64,000 bases of DNA from Aureliella helgolandensis (lineage in GTDB: Bacteria > Planctomycetota > Planctomycetia > Pirellulales > Pirellulaceae). Shown piece after piece: positions 27,841 through 37,524 of this stretch. Below the pieces are notes generated by a model. The model ran no database searches. It saw only the letters and a list, made by a program, of their open reading frames with translations, and was not told the DNA's origin. The stretch lies in contig NZ_CP036298.1 of assembly GCF_007752135.1 (NCBI RefSeq), forward strand, positions 3,038,001 to 3,102,000, read 5' to 3'. Each line of letters begins with the position of its first letter. The stretch's first letter is position 1. The position numbers and the translations under genes are program-made.

Positions 27841-28554
27841 ATGGATAAAGCACGAGACTACTGGCTACTATTGGGGCTGATCGTCCTCGGCGCAGGATGC
27901 GTTGACGGGCCGTTATACGCACTCAAAAAAGTCAATCCTTACTACCGTAGCCAATGGGATAAGGATCTGCAGTTGGGGCCAACCTACGAGCAGAGGATGG
28001 CAGAATTGAACCTGCTCAAGGAGCAATTGCCCACCATGTCTGCCACCCAGCAGACTGCCTGGGCCGAACGTCTAGCGACGATTGTGGCCAATGACGCGAG
28101 TCCCGAATTGCGAGCCCGAGCCGTCCTCACGATGGGAGCCATTCAATCTCAGGAAACCGTCGAAGCGCTGAATATTGCGTCTGGCGACGATAACGAAAAA
28201 GTTCGCTTGGCTGCCTGCAAAGCTTGGAAGTCGCAGCAGGGGGCGGCTGCGCGAGATATGTTGCTGAGTCTCGCTCAACGCGATTCCGAGACGACCAGTG
28301 TACGGAAAGCTGCCGTGGATAGCTTGGCCGCCTTTGACGAAGCTGAGGTTCGCACCGCGCTGGGCCGCTTGCTCGACGATTCCAGTCCAGCCATTCAATT
28401 CCAGGTTGCACAGAGCTTGAAGACCATGTCTGGCCGCGACTACGGCGGGGATCTTGAGTCGTGGAAGCACTACTTGGCTGGCGAAAATATTCCAGAGCCC
28501 CCCACGGAATCGGTGGCGGAGGAACTATGGAATTCGCTGCCATCGTTCCGCTAG
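27841..28554 (+). CDS. HEAT-repeat lipoprotein
   Basis: A 237-residue protein with a lipoprotein signal (lipobox LGAGC, Cys20) and helical repeats of HEAT type from about 75 to 205; recurrent units such as PELRARAVLTMGAI, EKVRLAACKAWKSQ and SVRKAAVDSLAAFD are visible. HEAT scaffolds usually bind other proteins. It is membrane-anchored on the outer side of the cytoplasmic membrane or in the outer membrane; partner unknown. ATG start with GAGG close upstream. No catalytic motif. Confidence 0.8.
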   Translation: MDKARDYWLLLGLIVLGAGCVDGPLYALKKVNPYYRSQWDKDLQLGPTYEQRMAELNLLKEQLPTMSATQQTAWAERLATIVANDASPELRARAVLTMGAIQSQETVEALNIASGDDNEKVRLAACKAWKSQQGAAARDMLLSLAQRDSETTSVRKAAVDSLAAFDEAEVRTALGRLLDDSSPAIQFQVAQSLKTMSGRDYGGDLESWKHYLAGENIPEPPTESVAEELWNSLPSFR

Positions 28555-28802
28555 TCGGAAAACTCTAGAGGTTCATTCGCCGCAGGTGCTTCCCCAACAG
28601 GGGACGCTCCTAAGGCAAGTGGGATAGTCTGTTCGCTGGATTCGCCCCGAGTTGCCAAACCACGGCGATCCTCCACTCAATCGGACGACGCGTATTGCCT
28701 TGCCCGAGTCGCGGTGGCCCGCTACTCAGTTTGTTGGCCGCAAGCCACAAGCTCCATGCAGGTAGACGTACCGCCTCCACCGAGTCTGCTAGAAAAAAGC
28801 TG

Positions 28803-29264
28803 CTATTCGGTCATCTCCTCAAACATCTTGGCTGCTACGGCTTTGATCTCGTCAGCGGTCATCTCTTGCAGCTGAGTTGCGATTCCCCACTCGTGCCCGA
28901 ACGGATCCCGGATGCGCGCGAATCTCTCACCCCAGAACATGTCGGCAGGGGGCATCAGGATGGTTGCACCATTGTCGCTCATCGTTTTCACCATCGCGTC
29001 GCAGTCATCGACGTACAGATGGATCGCGACGGTAGTGCCTCCAAGCCGTGTGGGGCTGGGCGCGCCGCCGTGTTCTGGAAGGTCTTCGCTGACAAAAAAT
29101 CTTGCGTTGCCAATGCGGAATTCACAGTGCATCACGCGCCCGTCTGGCATGTTGAGGAGTGCGTGTGGTTCGACGCTGAAAACGCGCGAGTAGAACGCGA
29201 CCGCCTTGGCGGCGTCCGTAGCGCTGAGATAGGGGACGAATTCACAGGTTGGTGGTGACTGCAT
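28803..29264 (-). CDS. VOC (glyoxalase/bleomycin-resistance fold) family protein, PhnB-like
   Basis: A 153-residue protein made of two beta-alpha-beta-beta-beta units: PYLSATDAAKAVAFYSRVF at the start, DGRVMHCEFRIGNARFFVSE, then VAIHLYVDDCDAMVKTM and RIRDPFGHEWGIATQ. The metal-site pattern fits the PhnB-like subgroup (DGRVMHCEF, DPFGHEW). The frame runs upstream to 29492, but the fold begins right after the ATG at 29264; an ATG at 29300 is also possible. Activity and substrate are unknown. It has an extra helical tail (EMTADEIKAVAAKMFEEM). Probably a single cytoplasmic enzyme. Confidence 0.85.
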   Translation of the reverse strand: MQSPPTCEFVPYLSATDAAKAVAFYSRVFSVEPHALLNMPDGRVMHCEFRIGNARFFVSEDLPEHGGAPSPTRLGGTTVAIHLYVDDCDAMVKTMSDNGATILMPPADMFWGERFARIRDPFGHEWGIATQLQEMTADEIKAVAAKMFEEMTE

Positions 29265-29427
29265 GCTGAGCAAAACGATCTGGTTAGTGGACGGGGACAT
29301 TTCAGCGACGACTTCGTCGCGAGTGCCATGGTGGGACGGCGGTCTAGAGAACTCTTCCAAGAGCTCACCTGCCTTGCCAACGCATGCATGCAACATGATT
29401 GCGCATGGGGGAAATCGGATTATAGGG

Positions 29428-30159
29428 TCAGGCCACGTTGTACAGGACCGGCATTTGCCCTTTCCATCGATTCCACGTGTCTGCGTCTGCAATCATTTCA
29501 GCCATGAAGTGAGCAACGTTGATTCGGCTACTTTCGCCAGCGTTAAATATAGCACTTCGTGTCGGCGACGGGTGCAGAGTGTATTGAGTGACCGTGGGTG
29601 CGTTGGTGAGAGTGTCAGGGCGGACGACTACCCATTCGATCGACGGGCTGGTAGGACCGATGGCAGTACGGAGATGGTCCGCCGCCATTTCATTGTCACG
29701 ATGTGGCGGTACCATGTTTCGCAGCAACACCATGATGCACCGTTGAGCCCAGGAGATGGGCTCATTAAGGTCACGGTTGGAGTTGCCTGCAGTATTCATT
29801 AGGACGAACTTGGTCGGTGTGGACGATGCGTTTGCCTGAGCTGCCAGGCACACGCGTTGCGTAGCTTCGGTGACCAGTCTGCGCGGTCTTCCAAAGATTC
29901 CCTTGAGCGTCAAGTTATGCCCGAGGCACGATGCTACAGCATCGCAGCCGTCGACAAATCGAGTCATCTCAGCGTCAGTAGCATCTGCGATGCTCGTCTC
30001 GATTAGAGAAAGACGCGGGTGCTCCATGAGCGTCTGAGGAAGCTTGGCGGAGGATCGCACGATTGCCCTGACATGAAGATCGCGTTGCAGCAATTGTTCG
30101 ACTAACAGGATGCCGGTCGCACCGCTGGCTCCCAAGACAAGAGTCGTCATCGTTTGCAT
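29428..30159 (-). CDS. NAD(P)-binding SDR/NmrA-like protein
   Basis: A 243-residue atypical SDR with the nucleotide motif LVLGASGATG (7-16) and the following LLQRDLHVRAIVRS, as in NAD(P)H-binding NmrA-type proteins. VASCLGHNLT and FVLMNTAGN match the usual positions for strands beta-4 and beta-5. The classical YxxxK dyad is not evident, so it may be a redox sensor or an isomerase-like protein. ATGs at 30159 and 30150 are both possible. Same strand as the VOC gene, with about 160 bases between them. Confidence 0.85.
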   Translation of the reverse strand: MQTMTTLVLGASGATGILLVEQLLQRDLHVRAIVRSSAKLPQTLMEHPRLSLIETSIADATDAEMTRFVDGCDAVASCLGHNLTLKGIFGRPRRLVTEATQRVCLAAQANASSTPTKFVLMNTAGNSNRDLNEPISWAQRCIMVLLRNMVPPHRDNEMAADHLRTAIGPTSPSIEWVVVRPDTLTNAPTVTQYTLHPSPTRSAIFNAGESSRINVAHFMAEMIADADTWNRWKGQMPVLYNVA

Positions 30160-30253
30160 TTCAGGAGTGAGGGGATGGTATGAAGTGCGGATTTCTCAGG
30201 GGGGAGTTGCATCGAGAGGTTGTGTAAGTTCCCTCGCCCCACGGAAATTGTGG

Positions 30254-30403
30254 TCAAGCGGCTCGTCGGTCGTTGCCGGACATGAGCCAACCACGTTCCG
30301 CCTGCAGTTTCCGCAGGATATCGATGTTTTCAGTCTCACCAGTTGCCAGCCAGTGGTCAACTGCCTTGGTGTTTTCGTTGAAGTAGGTAGGTCGACAAAT
30401 CGC
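30254..30403 (-). pseudogene. Gene remnant: C-terminal fragment of an unknown protein
   Basis: Between two stop codons on the minus strand there is a 49-codon stretch with a strongly protein-like reading: YFNENTKAVDHWLATGE, then NIDILRKLQAERGWLMS and NDRRAA before TGA at 30254. It has no start codon or ribosome site, and an in-frame stop lies immediately upstream (30404-30406). It looks like the surviving end of a decayed gene. I do not recognise the family. The surrounding 300-base spacer is otherwise empty. Confidence 0.4.
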
Positions 30404-30460
30404 TCAGTGGGTGTCGGGGGATGTCGTCGGTACATGCCGGTACGTTGAGCTAGCGGGATG

Positions 30461-30955
30461 TCAGAAGTACGAGGAATTGTAGAGTGAAAGTCGAGAGCTT
30501 TGTTCAAACCAAAACGTGACGATGGTATCCAGCGAAGCGGAGAGCAAGACAGCTCCGACCAGCCAGCGACGCCGCGGTACCCGCTGCAGCAGTGTCAGGC
30601 TGCCGGCCAAGGTCAATGCCGGCACGGTCGTCATGACGCCCATGGCCCAAAAGTGCGTCGCGATATAGTCCGGCGAATGCGATCCACTCGACAAACCGCT
30701 TGCTGACACCAACGACATCAGCGCGCTTTGCACGATAGATTTGACGAACCCTTTCGGCATCTGGATGAAGGCAAGCAGCGGTACCTCTCCAAACCAAACA
30801 TCATCCGCAAATGGAAGCGTCAATGCGCTGGTGAGGAAGTAGCCGCACGTCAGTATGGCCACAATCACCGGCCATCTTTTCAACCCACTCGGGTTGTCAG
30901 TGAGAGTGGCTGAAGGGACGCTGGGTTCGAACGGGTTCACGTTAGGAAAGGGCAT
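30461..30955 (-). CDS. Hypothetical membrane protein
   Basis: A 164-residue protein with a polar N-terminus and about three or four hydrophobic segments (about 27-47, 53-72, 99-121 and 128-147). No motif or family was recognised. The frame continues upstream to 31081, but that part is basic and low-complexity, so I chose the ATG at 30955. It is followed after a short gap by the gene remnant at 30.3 kb. Confidence 0.6.
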   Translation of the reverse strand: MPFPNVNPFEPSVPSATLTDNPSGLKRWPVIVAILTCGYFLTSALTLPFADDVWFGEVPLLAFIQMPKGFVKSIVQSALMSLVSASGLSSGSHSPDYIATHFWAMGVMTTVPALTLAGSLTLLQRVPRRRWLVGAVLLSASLDTIVTFWFEQSSRLSLYNSSYF

Positions 30956-31126
30956 AAGATTGATCGGCTGTCGGCGATGCTCACCGCCAGCAGCCGAAGT
31001 GCTTGGATGGCATCGCTCTCGGCGGCTGGGCGTCGGGCCGGGGCACTGGAGTTCATGGTAGCATCGATGGGTTCTGCCCATCGAAGGGTATCGCCGGGCA
31101 GGGGATGCTTGCGGGGATGCTTGCGG

Positions 31127-32488
31127 CTAAAATGTGAGGCCTAGGCTGCGCTCGTATTGCCGTTGCTGCCCGCTGGTCTCGCGCGTGATTTCATTCCAGC
31201 GACGCGCTGCGTCCCCCAAGGCTAATTGCGGTGTCTTGGTACCAGCAATTGCGTGCAGAAGCTCGGTGGCCAGCGTATCGCGATATTGTGGGGTGCTGGG
31301 AATGCGAGGCTCAAGAGGGAGCGTATCAGCTGCCTGCGCCTGAGTCGTGGCGCGAAAGGCTTTCCAGCTGACGGAATCGACTCCAGCCACCGGTGATGCG
31401 GGGTCTACTCCCACGATATTGGTGGCCAGAAAATCGCGAGTTCCGCTAGTACCCAGCCATTGGAGGAATTGGACCGACTGAGCTGACTGGCGGCAATCGT
31501 AGGCAATCGATGCATTCAACCCTCCGCCGGTGTTCCACAATTTGGATTGCGATTCATGGGTTAGCTGGGCAATCGCCGCGCCAGACTTGATCGTCGCCGT
31601 GGCAGCATCGAGCAGCGTGTTGCTGGCAAGTGCGACCAAGGGCGAGGTCGACTCGGTGGCCAGCCGCCACGCGTGGCTGTGCGAGGTTAGAACGGTAGCA
31701 CCGTCTTCGGTTTGGGCAGCCAAACGCTTGAGGATTTCCGCAGCATCGACAAACTCAGGCTCCTCAAGCAGGGCTTGCATCGATCTCAGGTCAAAGAGGA
31801 CGCCATATCGCGTATTGCGGGTTGAGCGTGATGCGGCGATGGCTAGAAAACGATCGACGACCGCCTCCTTGTCGGCGGCAGCAAGTTGCTCTTGGAACGC
31901 GGCTTCATTTCTTGGTGTTTCGGGCAACTCACTCAGCAGCTCAGACCAAGGCAGTTGGGAAGAGCTTTCGAGTTGATCGTCGAGACGTGTTTGCAGGATG
32001 GGGCTCAGCACGGCAACTGGGAGAGAGCATCCCAAGGGGACGGCAAAGGGAGTGCCGCCGTATTCTGCCTGGGCTCGCTTAGCTGCTGGCAGCGCGGCGG
32101 GGGCTTCTGCGGAATCCAGAGTGCCTTCCTGTTTCTGCTGCGCACTGGACGGGAGTTTGGCGATCCACTTGCGATGTTCCAGTTCTCCCAGGAGCCGAGC
32201 TGGGTACAAGAGTACGTCGCAAGCACAGCTCTCTAGCTCTAGCAGCTCTGACCAGGAAAGCACGCGAATATCAATCGGTTGTTCCGAATTGGCCAACCAC
32301 TTGCGTTTGACCAGCTCGGTATCCACGGCTTGTGCGGCGATCCAAATCCTCAGCGGTACGGAGGAAGCGGAGGGTGGAGTCTTGACCGTCGCGGGGGCTT
32401 CTGTCGGCTGCTCCGGTTGGCATCCGGCGGAGATTCCGAGGGTCGCAGCGAGTAGGAGCAGTAGGGAGATTGAAATACGGCGCGGCAT
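31127..32488 (-). CDS. Lipoprotein resembling ABC solute-binding proteins
   Basis: A 453-residue lipoprotein (lipobox ISAGC, Cys23; Ala/Pro/Thr linker to about 45). The mature part has the order of features of extracellular solute-binding proteins: an initial strand PLRIWIAAQ, a hydrophobic DVLLYPARLLGEL, then GTPFAVPLGCSLPVAVLSP and late helices around LQWLGTSGTRDFLA. Similarity is to the sugar-binding family 1 fold, but weak. No ABC permease or ATPase is adjacent. It is divergent from xylB across a 169-base region, so a pentose-related role is conceivable but unproven. Confidence 0.6.
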   Translation of the reverse strand: MPRRISISLLLLLAATLGISAGCQPEQPTEAPATVKTPPSASSVPLRIWIAAQAVDTELVKRKWLANSEQPIDIRVLSWSELLELESCACDVLLYPARLLGELEHRKWIAKLPSSAQQKQEGTLDSAEAPAALPAAKRAQAEYGGTPFAVPLGCSLPVAVLSPILQTRLDDQLESSSQLPWSELLSELPETPRNEAAFQEQLAAADKEAVVDRFLAIAASRSTRNTRYGVLFDLRSMQALLEEPEFVDAAEILKRLAAQTEDGATVLTSHSHAWRLATESTSPLVALASNTLLDAATATIKSGAAIAQLTHESQSKLWNTGGGLNASIAYDCRQSAQSVQFLQWLGTSGTRDFLATNIVGVDPASPVAGVDSVSWKAFRATTQAQAADTLPLEPRIPSTPQYRDTLATELLHAIAGTKTPQLALGDAARRWNEITRETSGQQRQYERSLGLTF

Positions 32489-32657
32489 GGAATGCGGACT
32501 TTTGATTCGTAGTCAAATTGGAAGGGACGGCTGCTTGCCGTGCCTCTGCCTGTAGGAAACAACGCGAGTTACTAGTATAGTGTCTACCGCTTGCATGGTC
32601 TGACAAGGCGGGGCGGAGCCGTCGATTGGGGCAATTCATTCTTGGGAGTACAACAAC

Positions 32658-34175
32658 GTGGGCTATACGATTGGGGTTGATATTGGAACCTCTGGAACGA
32701 AGAGTTTGCTGATTGATTCAGATGGAAATATTTTAGCGGAATCTTCTGCGACTTACGACGTTTTGACTCCCAAACCGCGTTGGACTGAGCAGGATCCTGA
32801 GGACTGGTGGAACGCCACGGTTAAAACCATCCGGGCGGTCGTCAAGAAGTCAAAGGTCAAGGCTGGAGATGTCAAAGCCATTGGGCTTTCTGGGCAAATG
32901 CACGGTTCGGTATTTCTGGACAAGAGAGGGAAAGTCCTACGCCCCGCTCTGCTCTGGAACGACCAGCGGACAGTGGCGGAGTGTGAAGAAATCACCGAAT
33001 TGGCAGGAGGTCGCGACGAGCTCATTCGCATGGTGGCCAATCCAGCCATGACCGGTTTTACCGCCCCCAAGATTCTTTGGCTCAGGAACAAAGAGCCGAA
33101 GAAGTTTGATCGACTGGCACACGTTCTCCTCCCCAAGGATGAAATCCGCCGGCGACTGACCGGAGAACTGGCCACGGAGGTCAGCGACGCCAGCGGCATG
33201 CTGCTGCTTGATGTGCGCAATCGCAAGTGGTCGAGTGAATTGCTGGGGAAACTGCAGATCGACCCCGAGTTGTTGGCGACCGTTTACGAGTCGGAGGATG
33301 TCACCGGGAACCTGCGGCCCGAAATTGCCGAAAAACTAGGTCTCACCACCGATTGTGTGGTTGTGGGCGGAGCGGGGGATTGCGCCGCCGGTGCGGTCGG
33401 CAATGGCATTGTTCGCAGCGGAATCCTGACTGCTTCGTTGGGGACATCGGGGGTCATGTTCATCCATAGCGATGAACCGCAGTACGATAAAATGGGGCGG
33501 TTGCACACTTTTTGTCATGCCGTACGCGGCAAGTGGCACATGATGGGTGTCACCCTGTCGGCGGCCGGATCGATGCAATGGTTCGTGGATAATGTGTGCC
33601 CCGAGTTGGCGAAGCGACGCGGCGCCGACCCGTTGCTAACGCTTAATGCCGAGGCATTGGAAGTTGCTGCAGGGGCCGGTGGATTGCTGTTCACCCCCTA
33701 TCTGTCTGGGGAGCGTTCCCCCCATGTCGATCCCAATGCGCGGGCTAGTTTTGTCGGCCTGACTGCCAATCATGGCCGAGGCCACATGGCTCGTGCCGTC
33801 ATGGAGGGAGTGGCCATGAGCTTGCGAGAGAGTCTAGAGATTTTTAAATCGCTCGATGTTCCCGTGCGGGAAATGCGCGTCAGTGGTGGAGGCGCCAAGA
33901 GTCCACTGTGGCGGCAGATTTTTGCCGACGTGATGAATCAAGCTGCCTGCACGATCAATGCCGAGCAGGGGGCCGCCTATGGCGTCGCTCTGCTGGCAGC
34001 TGTGGGCGCCGGGCAGTTTAAAGACATTGAAGAGGCGTGCAAGGCGACCATCGAGGTCGTCCAGAAGACGGCTCCCAAGAAGCCCCACGTGCGGACGTAC
34101 GACAAGCTCTTTCCCATTTATCAAAGTCTCTACGGTTCGCTCAAAAATTCGATGGACGCCTTGGGCGAGATTTAG
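32658..34175 (+). CDS. xylB: Xylulokinase
   Basis: A 505-residue FGGY-family kinase that phosphorylates D-xylulose. The N-terminal ATPase loop is GVDIGTSGTKS, LSGQMHG (about 76-82) is the xylulokinase signature, LLWNDQRT follows, and GGAGDCAAGAVGNG carries the probable catalytic Asp241. The C-terminal FGGY domain shows SGGGAKSPLWRQI. It starts at GTG 32658 with GGAG nine bases upstream. No xylose isomerase is in the window. The FHA-kinase gene follows 32 bases later on the same strand and may share the transcript. Confidence 0.94.
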   Translation: MGYTIGVDIGTSGTKSLLIDSDGNILAESSATYDVLTPKPRWTEQDPEDWWNATVKTIRAVVKKSKVKAGDVKAIGLSGQMHGSVFLDKRGKVLRPALLWNDQRTVAECEEITELAGGRDELIRMVANPAMTGFTAPKILWLRNKEPKKFDRLAHVLLPKDEIRRRLTGELATEVSDASGMLLLDVRNRKWSSELLGKLQIDPELLATVYESEDVTGNLRPEIAEKLGLTTDCVVVGGAGDCAAGAVGNGIVRSGILTASLGTSGVMFIHSDEPQYDKMGRLHTFCHAVRGKWHMMGVTLSAAGSMQWFVDNVCPELAKRRGADPLLTLNAEALEVAAGAGGLLFTPYLSGERSPHVDPNARASFVGLTANHGRGHMARAVMEGVAMSLRESLEIFKSLDVPVREMRVSGGGAKSPLWRQIFADVMNQAACTINAEQGAAYGVALLAAVGAGQFKDIEEACKATIEVVQKTAPKKPHVRTYDKLFPIYQSLYGSLKNSMDALGEI

Positions 34176-34207
34176 ATTGCTGAACGTATTGAGAATGGAT
34201 TTTGCCG

Positions 34208-36154
34208 ATGGCATCGTTCTATGTGATTCGCGGTAACGACAATGCCCAGCACTTCCTGGTCAGTGGGGTGGTTGCCAAGATTGGCCGCGGCGCCAATGTG
34301 CAGATCCATTTAAACGATACCGAAGTCTCCAGGCAGCATGCGCTCATCATGCGGGCTGCCGATGGAGAGCATGAGATCGTCGACAACAACAGCAGCAATG
34401 GGACGTTCGTTAACAGTCGGCGCGTGAAGCGGCAGTTGTTGCGCAGTGGAGACCGCGTGCAGGTCGGGCGGACGCTGATGATCTACACCAGTGGCCCCGA
34501 GCCGCATAAAGTTAGCGGAGGTGACGCTGAAGCCGGTAGCCGAAGTGTGGCCAGCAGCTCCGTGGAGATTATTGCGGACAGCAAGGAGCACGAACTCTCC
34601 AATATCCGGCAAAGCCTCGAAAGCCAGTTCGCGGTGATTGGCGATTCGCTCATTGCCCGTGAGTCCGCGAGCCGCATGCGTCCAGCGGAACTTTCTGGCG
34701 ACGCGTCCGACGACTCCCAGCCCACTTCCCCCGTCGACGAGGATTCATCGCTTGACGGCAGGGATGAATGGGAGATCGTCTTCCAGGTGGGGCAGGCCGT
34801 TAGCCGAACCCTCGACCTTCACGACTTGCTGGATCAGGTTCTGGAGTTGATCTTCCAGTGGATCGCCTGTGATCGTGGGTGCATTGTGATGCTCGACGAT
34901 GTCACCAGCGAGCTGACGCCAGTCTGCAATCGTGACCGCAAGCAAGCGAACGCTGCTGGTACATCCACCGAGGCGTTGCCCGGTAGCGAACGACGCAAGA
35001 CTCGGACGCAACGCATTCGCATTAGTCGCACGATCCTTGATCATATTCTGCAAACGAAAGAGGGGGTGCTGACGAGCAATGCTCAGGACGATACGCGGTG
35101 GGAGAATGTCGAAAGCATTGCCACGCTAGGCGTGCATGAAGCGATCTGCGTCCCCATGCTTGGTCGCTATGGCGTTGTGGGGGCGATCTACGTGGACACG
35201 ACGATGTCCGCCGGGGTGTTCGCGGAACGCCAGGGAGAGAATACCTTCAATACCCAGCATCTCAAACTCATGATGGCGATTGCAAGCCAAGCTGCTTTGG
35301 CCATTGAGGATACTCAGTTCTATCGTGCCGCCCTGCAGTCGGAAAAGCTGGCGGCGATGGGGCAAACGATCGCAAACCTCTCGCACCACGTCAAGAATAT
35401 TTTGCAAGGCGTGCGTGGCGGAGCCTATTTGGTGGACGATGGACTCAAGAAAGGAAATTTGGAAGTTGTGCAGAAGGGGTGGGGAATCGTTGAACGCAAT
35501 CAAGAGCGAATCCACAACCTGGTCATGGATATGCTCAGTTTCAGCAAGGAACGCGAACCAGAGCTGGAGCTCGGTGACTTGCGCGACCTGCTCAGCGACG
35601 TTTGCGAGTTGATGGAGACGCGGGCGAGGGAAAATGGTGTGCAATTGCTGTGGCACAGGCCTGCCGATGCGATCCGGGTTGAATTCGACAGCGAAGCGCT
35701 CCATCGGGCTGTGCTCAACGTCGTAACGAATGCAATTGACGCAGTCGCTGAGCTGGCAAAGTCCGAAGAGGAGGAGCAAACGATGCCGGATGGCATTTCC
35801 GGGGAGGAACCCCAAGCCACTGGGGAGCGGGAGGCAAGCCAATATCGCGTCGACATCTCCGTCCATTTGCAAGCCAAAAGCAATTTGGTGCAAGTCATCG
35901 TGCGCGATACGGGGCCCGGGATTAGCCCAGAGGATCAACGCCGTATTTTCGCACCCTTCGAATCCAACAAAGGGGCTCGTGGTACCGGCCTGGGGTTGCC
36001 GGTCAGCCGCAAGGTCTTGCGCGAACATGGTGGAGATATCTCGATTTCCAGTCAGGCAGGGCGGGGGACCGAGTTCACCCTTTCTTGGCCCGCTTCGCAG
36101 ACGCAGAATCTGGGCCAGACCATTGAGCAGATCGTCCCAGACGATTCCCCCTAG
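34208..36154 (+). CDS. FHA-GAF-histidine kinase hybrid sensor
   Basis: A 648-residue soluble kinase. An FHA phosphothreonine-binding domain is at about 20-95 (KIGRGANVQIHL, VSRQHA, NNSSNGTFVN). A polar linker runs to 183, then a GAF domain (about 190-370). The histidine-kinase part has the phospho-His in LSHHVKN (His393), the N-box TNAIDAV, DTGPGIS and GTGLGLP. It has no transmembrane segment and no receiver domain, and no response regulator is adjacent, so its partner is unknown. I chose the ATG at 34208 over an upstream TTG. FHA plus His kinase suggests cross-talk between Ser/Thr and His phosphorylation. Confidence 0.93.
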   Translation: MASFYVIRGNDNAQHFLVSGVVAKIGRGANVQIHLNDTEVSRQHALIMRAADGEHEIVDNNSSNGTFVNSRRVKRQLLRSGDRVQVGRTLMIYTSGPEPHKVSGGDAEAGSRSVASSSVEIIADSKEHELSNIRQSLESQFAVIGDSLIARESASRMRPAELSGDASDDSQPTSPVDEDSSLDGRDEWEIVFQVGQAVSRTLDLHDLLDQVLELIFQWIACDRGCIVMLDDVTSELTPVCNRDRKQANAAGTSTEALPGSERRKTRTQRIRISRTILDHILQTKEGVLTSNAQDDTRWENVESIATLGVHEAICVPMLGRYGVVGAIYVDTTMSAGVFAERQGENTFNTQHLKLMMAIASQAALAIEDTQFYRAALQSEKLAAMGQTIANLSHHVKNILQGVRGGAYLVDDGLKKGNLEVVQKGWGIVERNQERIHNLVMDMLSFSKEREPELELGDLRDLLSDVCELMETRARENGVQLLWHRPADAIRVEFDSEALHRAVLNVVTNAIDAVAELAKSEEEEQTMPDGISGEEPQATGEREASQYRVDISVHLQAKSNLVQVIVRDTGPGISPEDQRRIFAPFESNKGARGTGLGLPVSRKVLREHGGDISISSQAGRGTEFTLSWPASQTQNLGQTIEQIVPDDSP

Positions 36155-36291
36155 TTCGCCTACTTGGATGCGAATCAACCACACCGGTGTGGTGAAACAA
36201 TTGTCAGTTGCCATTGACGTCCATCCAACACCTTTCGAAACTTCCAGCACTCTCCTAGATTGCAATCCTCTTTACTTACGTGAATCCACGG

Positions 36292-37434
36292 ATGTCCAAT
36301 ACATACGAAGTGCGCCGCGTGGGCGGCAACCGGTCTGACCAGAAGCAATTTATGCGACTTTTGTGGGATATTTACAAAAACGATCCCCATTGGGTTCCGC
36401 CACTGCTGCAGAACCAAAAGGAGTTGGTTGGTTTCGCGAAGCATCCGTTTTACGAGCAAAACCGTGGAGCCAACTTTCTGCTGCTCAAAAATGGGGCTGC
36501 GGTGGGGCGGGTTACTGCCATGGTTAACGTGGGGCACAATCAGCGTTTTGAAGAAAAACGGGGATTTCTAGGATTCTTCGAATGCATTGACGATCATGAT
36601 GGAGCGCGTCGCCTGCTCACCGAAGCGTGTCAGTACTTGGCATCGGAAGGGATGACGGATGTCCGTGGCCCGGCCAATCCAAGCTTGAACTACGAAGTTG
36701 GCATGTTGGTGGAAGGCTTTGATTCAAAGCCAACATTTATGATGACCTACAATCCTCCCTACTATGAGCGACTGTGGACTGACTTCGGATTCGAGCAGAC
36801 TCAAGACCTCTTTGCGTATACGGCCCATATTTCGATCATTGCCGACTTGGATCCCAAAATGGCGTTTGTCATCAAGGAGATTAAGCGGCGGTTTAACGTG
36901 GTGGTTCGCCCATTCAACTTGAAGAAGTTTCGAGAAGAGGTGGGGCTGTTTCTAGATATCTACAACAAATCCCTGGTGGGTACCTGGGGCTTCGTGCCTC
37001 TGTCCGATGCGGAAGTGGAGCACCAGGCAAAGGGGCTGAAGCATCTTCTCGTCCCTGAATTGACGACGGTGATCGAAGTGGATGGAAAACCGATCGGAGC
37101 GGGGCTTGGCCTGCTCGACTTTAATCCTGTGATTCAGAAAATTGGCGGCAGATTATTTCCTTTTGGATTCCTGCGATTGCTGGCCAGCAAACGCAAGCTT
37201 GACCGCGTCCGGTTGATGAGCACGAACATTTTGCCGGAGTATCAAAAATGGGGCTTTGGCTTGCTCGCCCTGGAGCGAATGCTACCTGACGCGCTCAAAA
37301 TGGGAATTCAGTATGGCGAATTCTCTTGGGTTTTGGAATCGAATCACTTATCGCGGGCAACCCTGGAGCGGAGCGGCCTGAAATGCGATAAGACCTTCCG
37401 ACTTTACGATCGAAGCTTGGCTGAGTTTGTCTAG
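36292..37434 (+). CDS. GNAT-like acyltransferase family protein
   Basis: A 380-residue protein of the long GNAT-related type. The N-terminal part (KQFMRLLWDIYKNDPHWVPP) and RVTAMVNVGHN, with GFLGFFECIDD, are the hallmarks of a conserved bacterial family often annotated as N-acetyltransferase. The C-terminal half contains VIEVDGKPIGAGLGLLD and ILPEYQKWGFGLLALERM, which resemble the acetyl-CoA strand-loop of GNAT folds. No substrate can be read. ATG start at 36292; GTG at 36280 is an alternative. Located between the FHA kinase and floA, same strand. Confidence 0.8.
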   Translation: MSNTYEVRRVGGNRSDQKQFMRLLWDIYKNDPHWVPPLLQNQKELVGFAKHPFYEQNRGANFLLLKNGAAVGRVTAMVNVGHNQRFEEKRGFLGFFECIDDHDGARRLLTEACQYLASEGMTDVRGPANPSLNYEVGMLVEGFDSKPTFMMTYNPPYYERLWTDFGFEQTQDLFAYTAHISIIADLDPKMAFVIKEIKRRFNVVVRPFNLKKFREEVGLFLDIYNKSLVGTWGFVPLSDAEVEHQAKGLKHLLVPELTTVIEVDGKPIGAGLGLLDFNPVIQKIGGRLFPFGFLRLLASKRKLDRVRLMSTNILPEYQKWGFGLLALERMLPDALKMGIQYGEFSWVLESNHLSRATLERSGLKCDKTFRLYDRSLAEFV

Positions 37435-37524
37435 ACTTGTTTCGTGGCGGATGGCGAACTGCTACACTTACGATTCACAAAACCATCGTGGCTCGTGGTG
37501 TCTCCCGGATAAGGCTATTGACTC

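Noticed and set aside
31127-34175. Complete pentose ABC import and catabolic operon
   Set aside because: The lipoprotein only resembles a solute-binding protein, is divergent from xylB, and no permease, ATPase or isomerase is adjacent.
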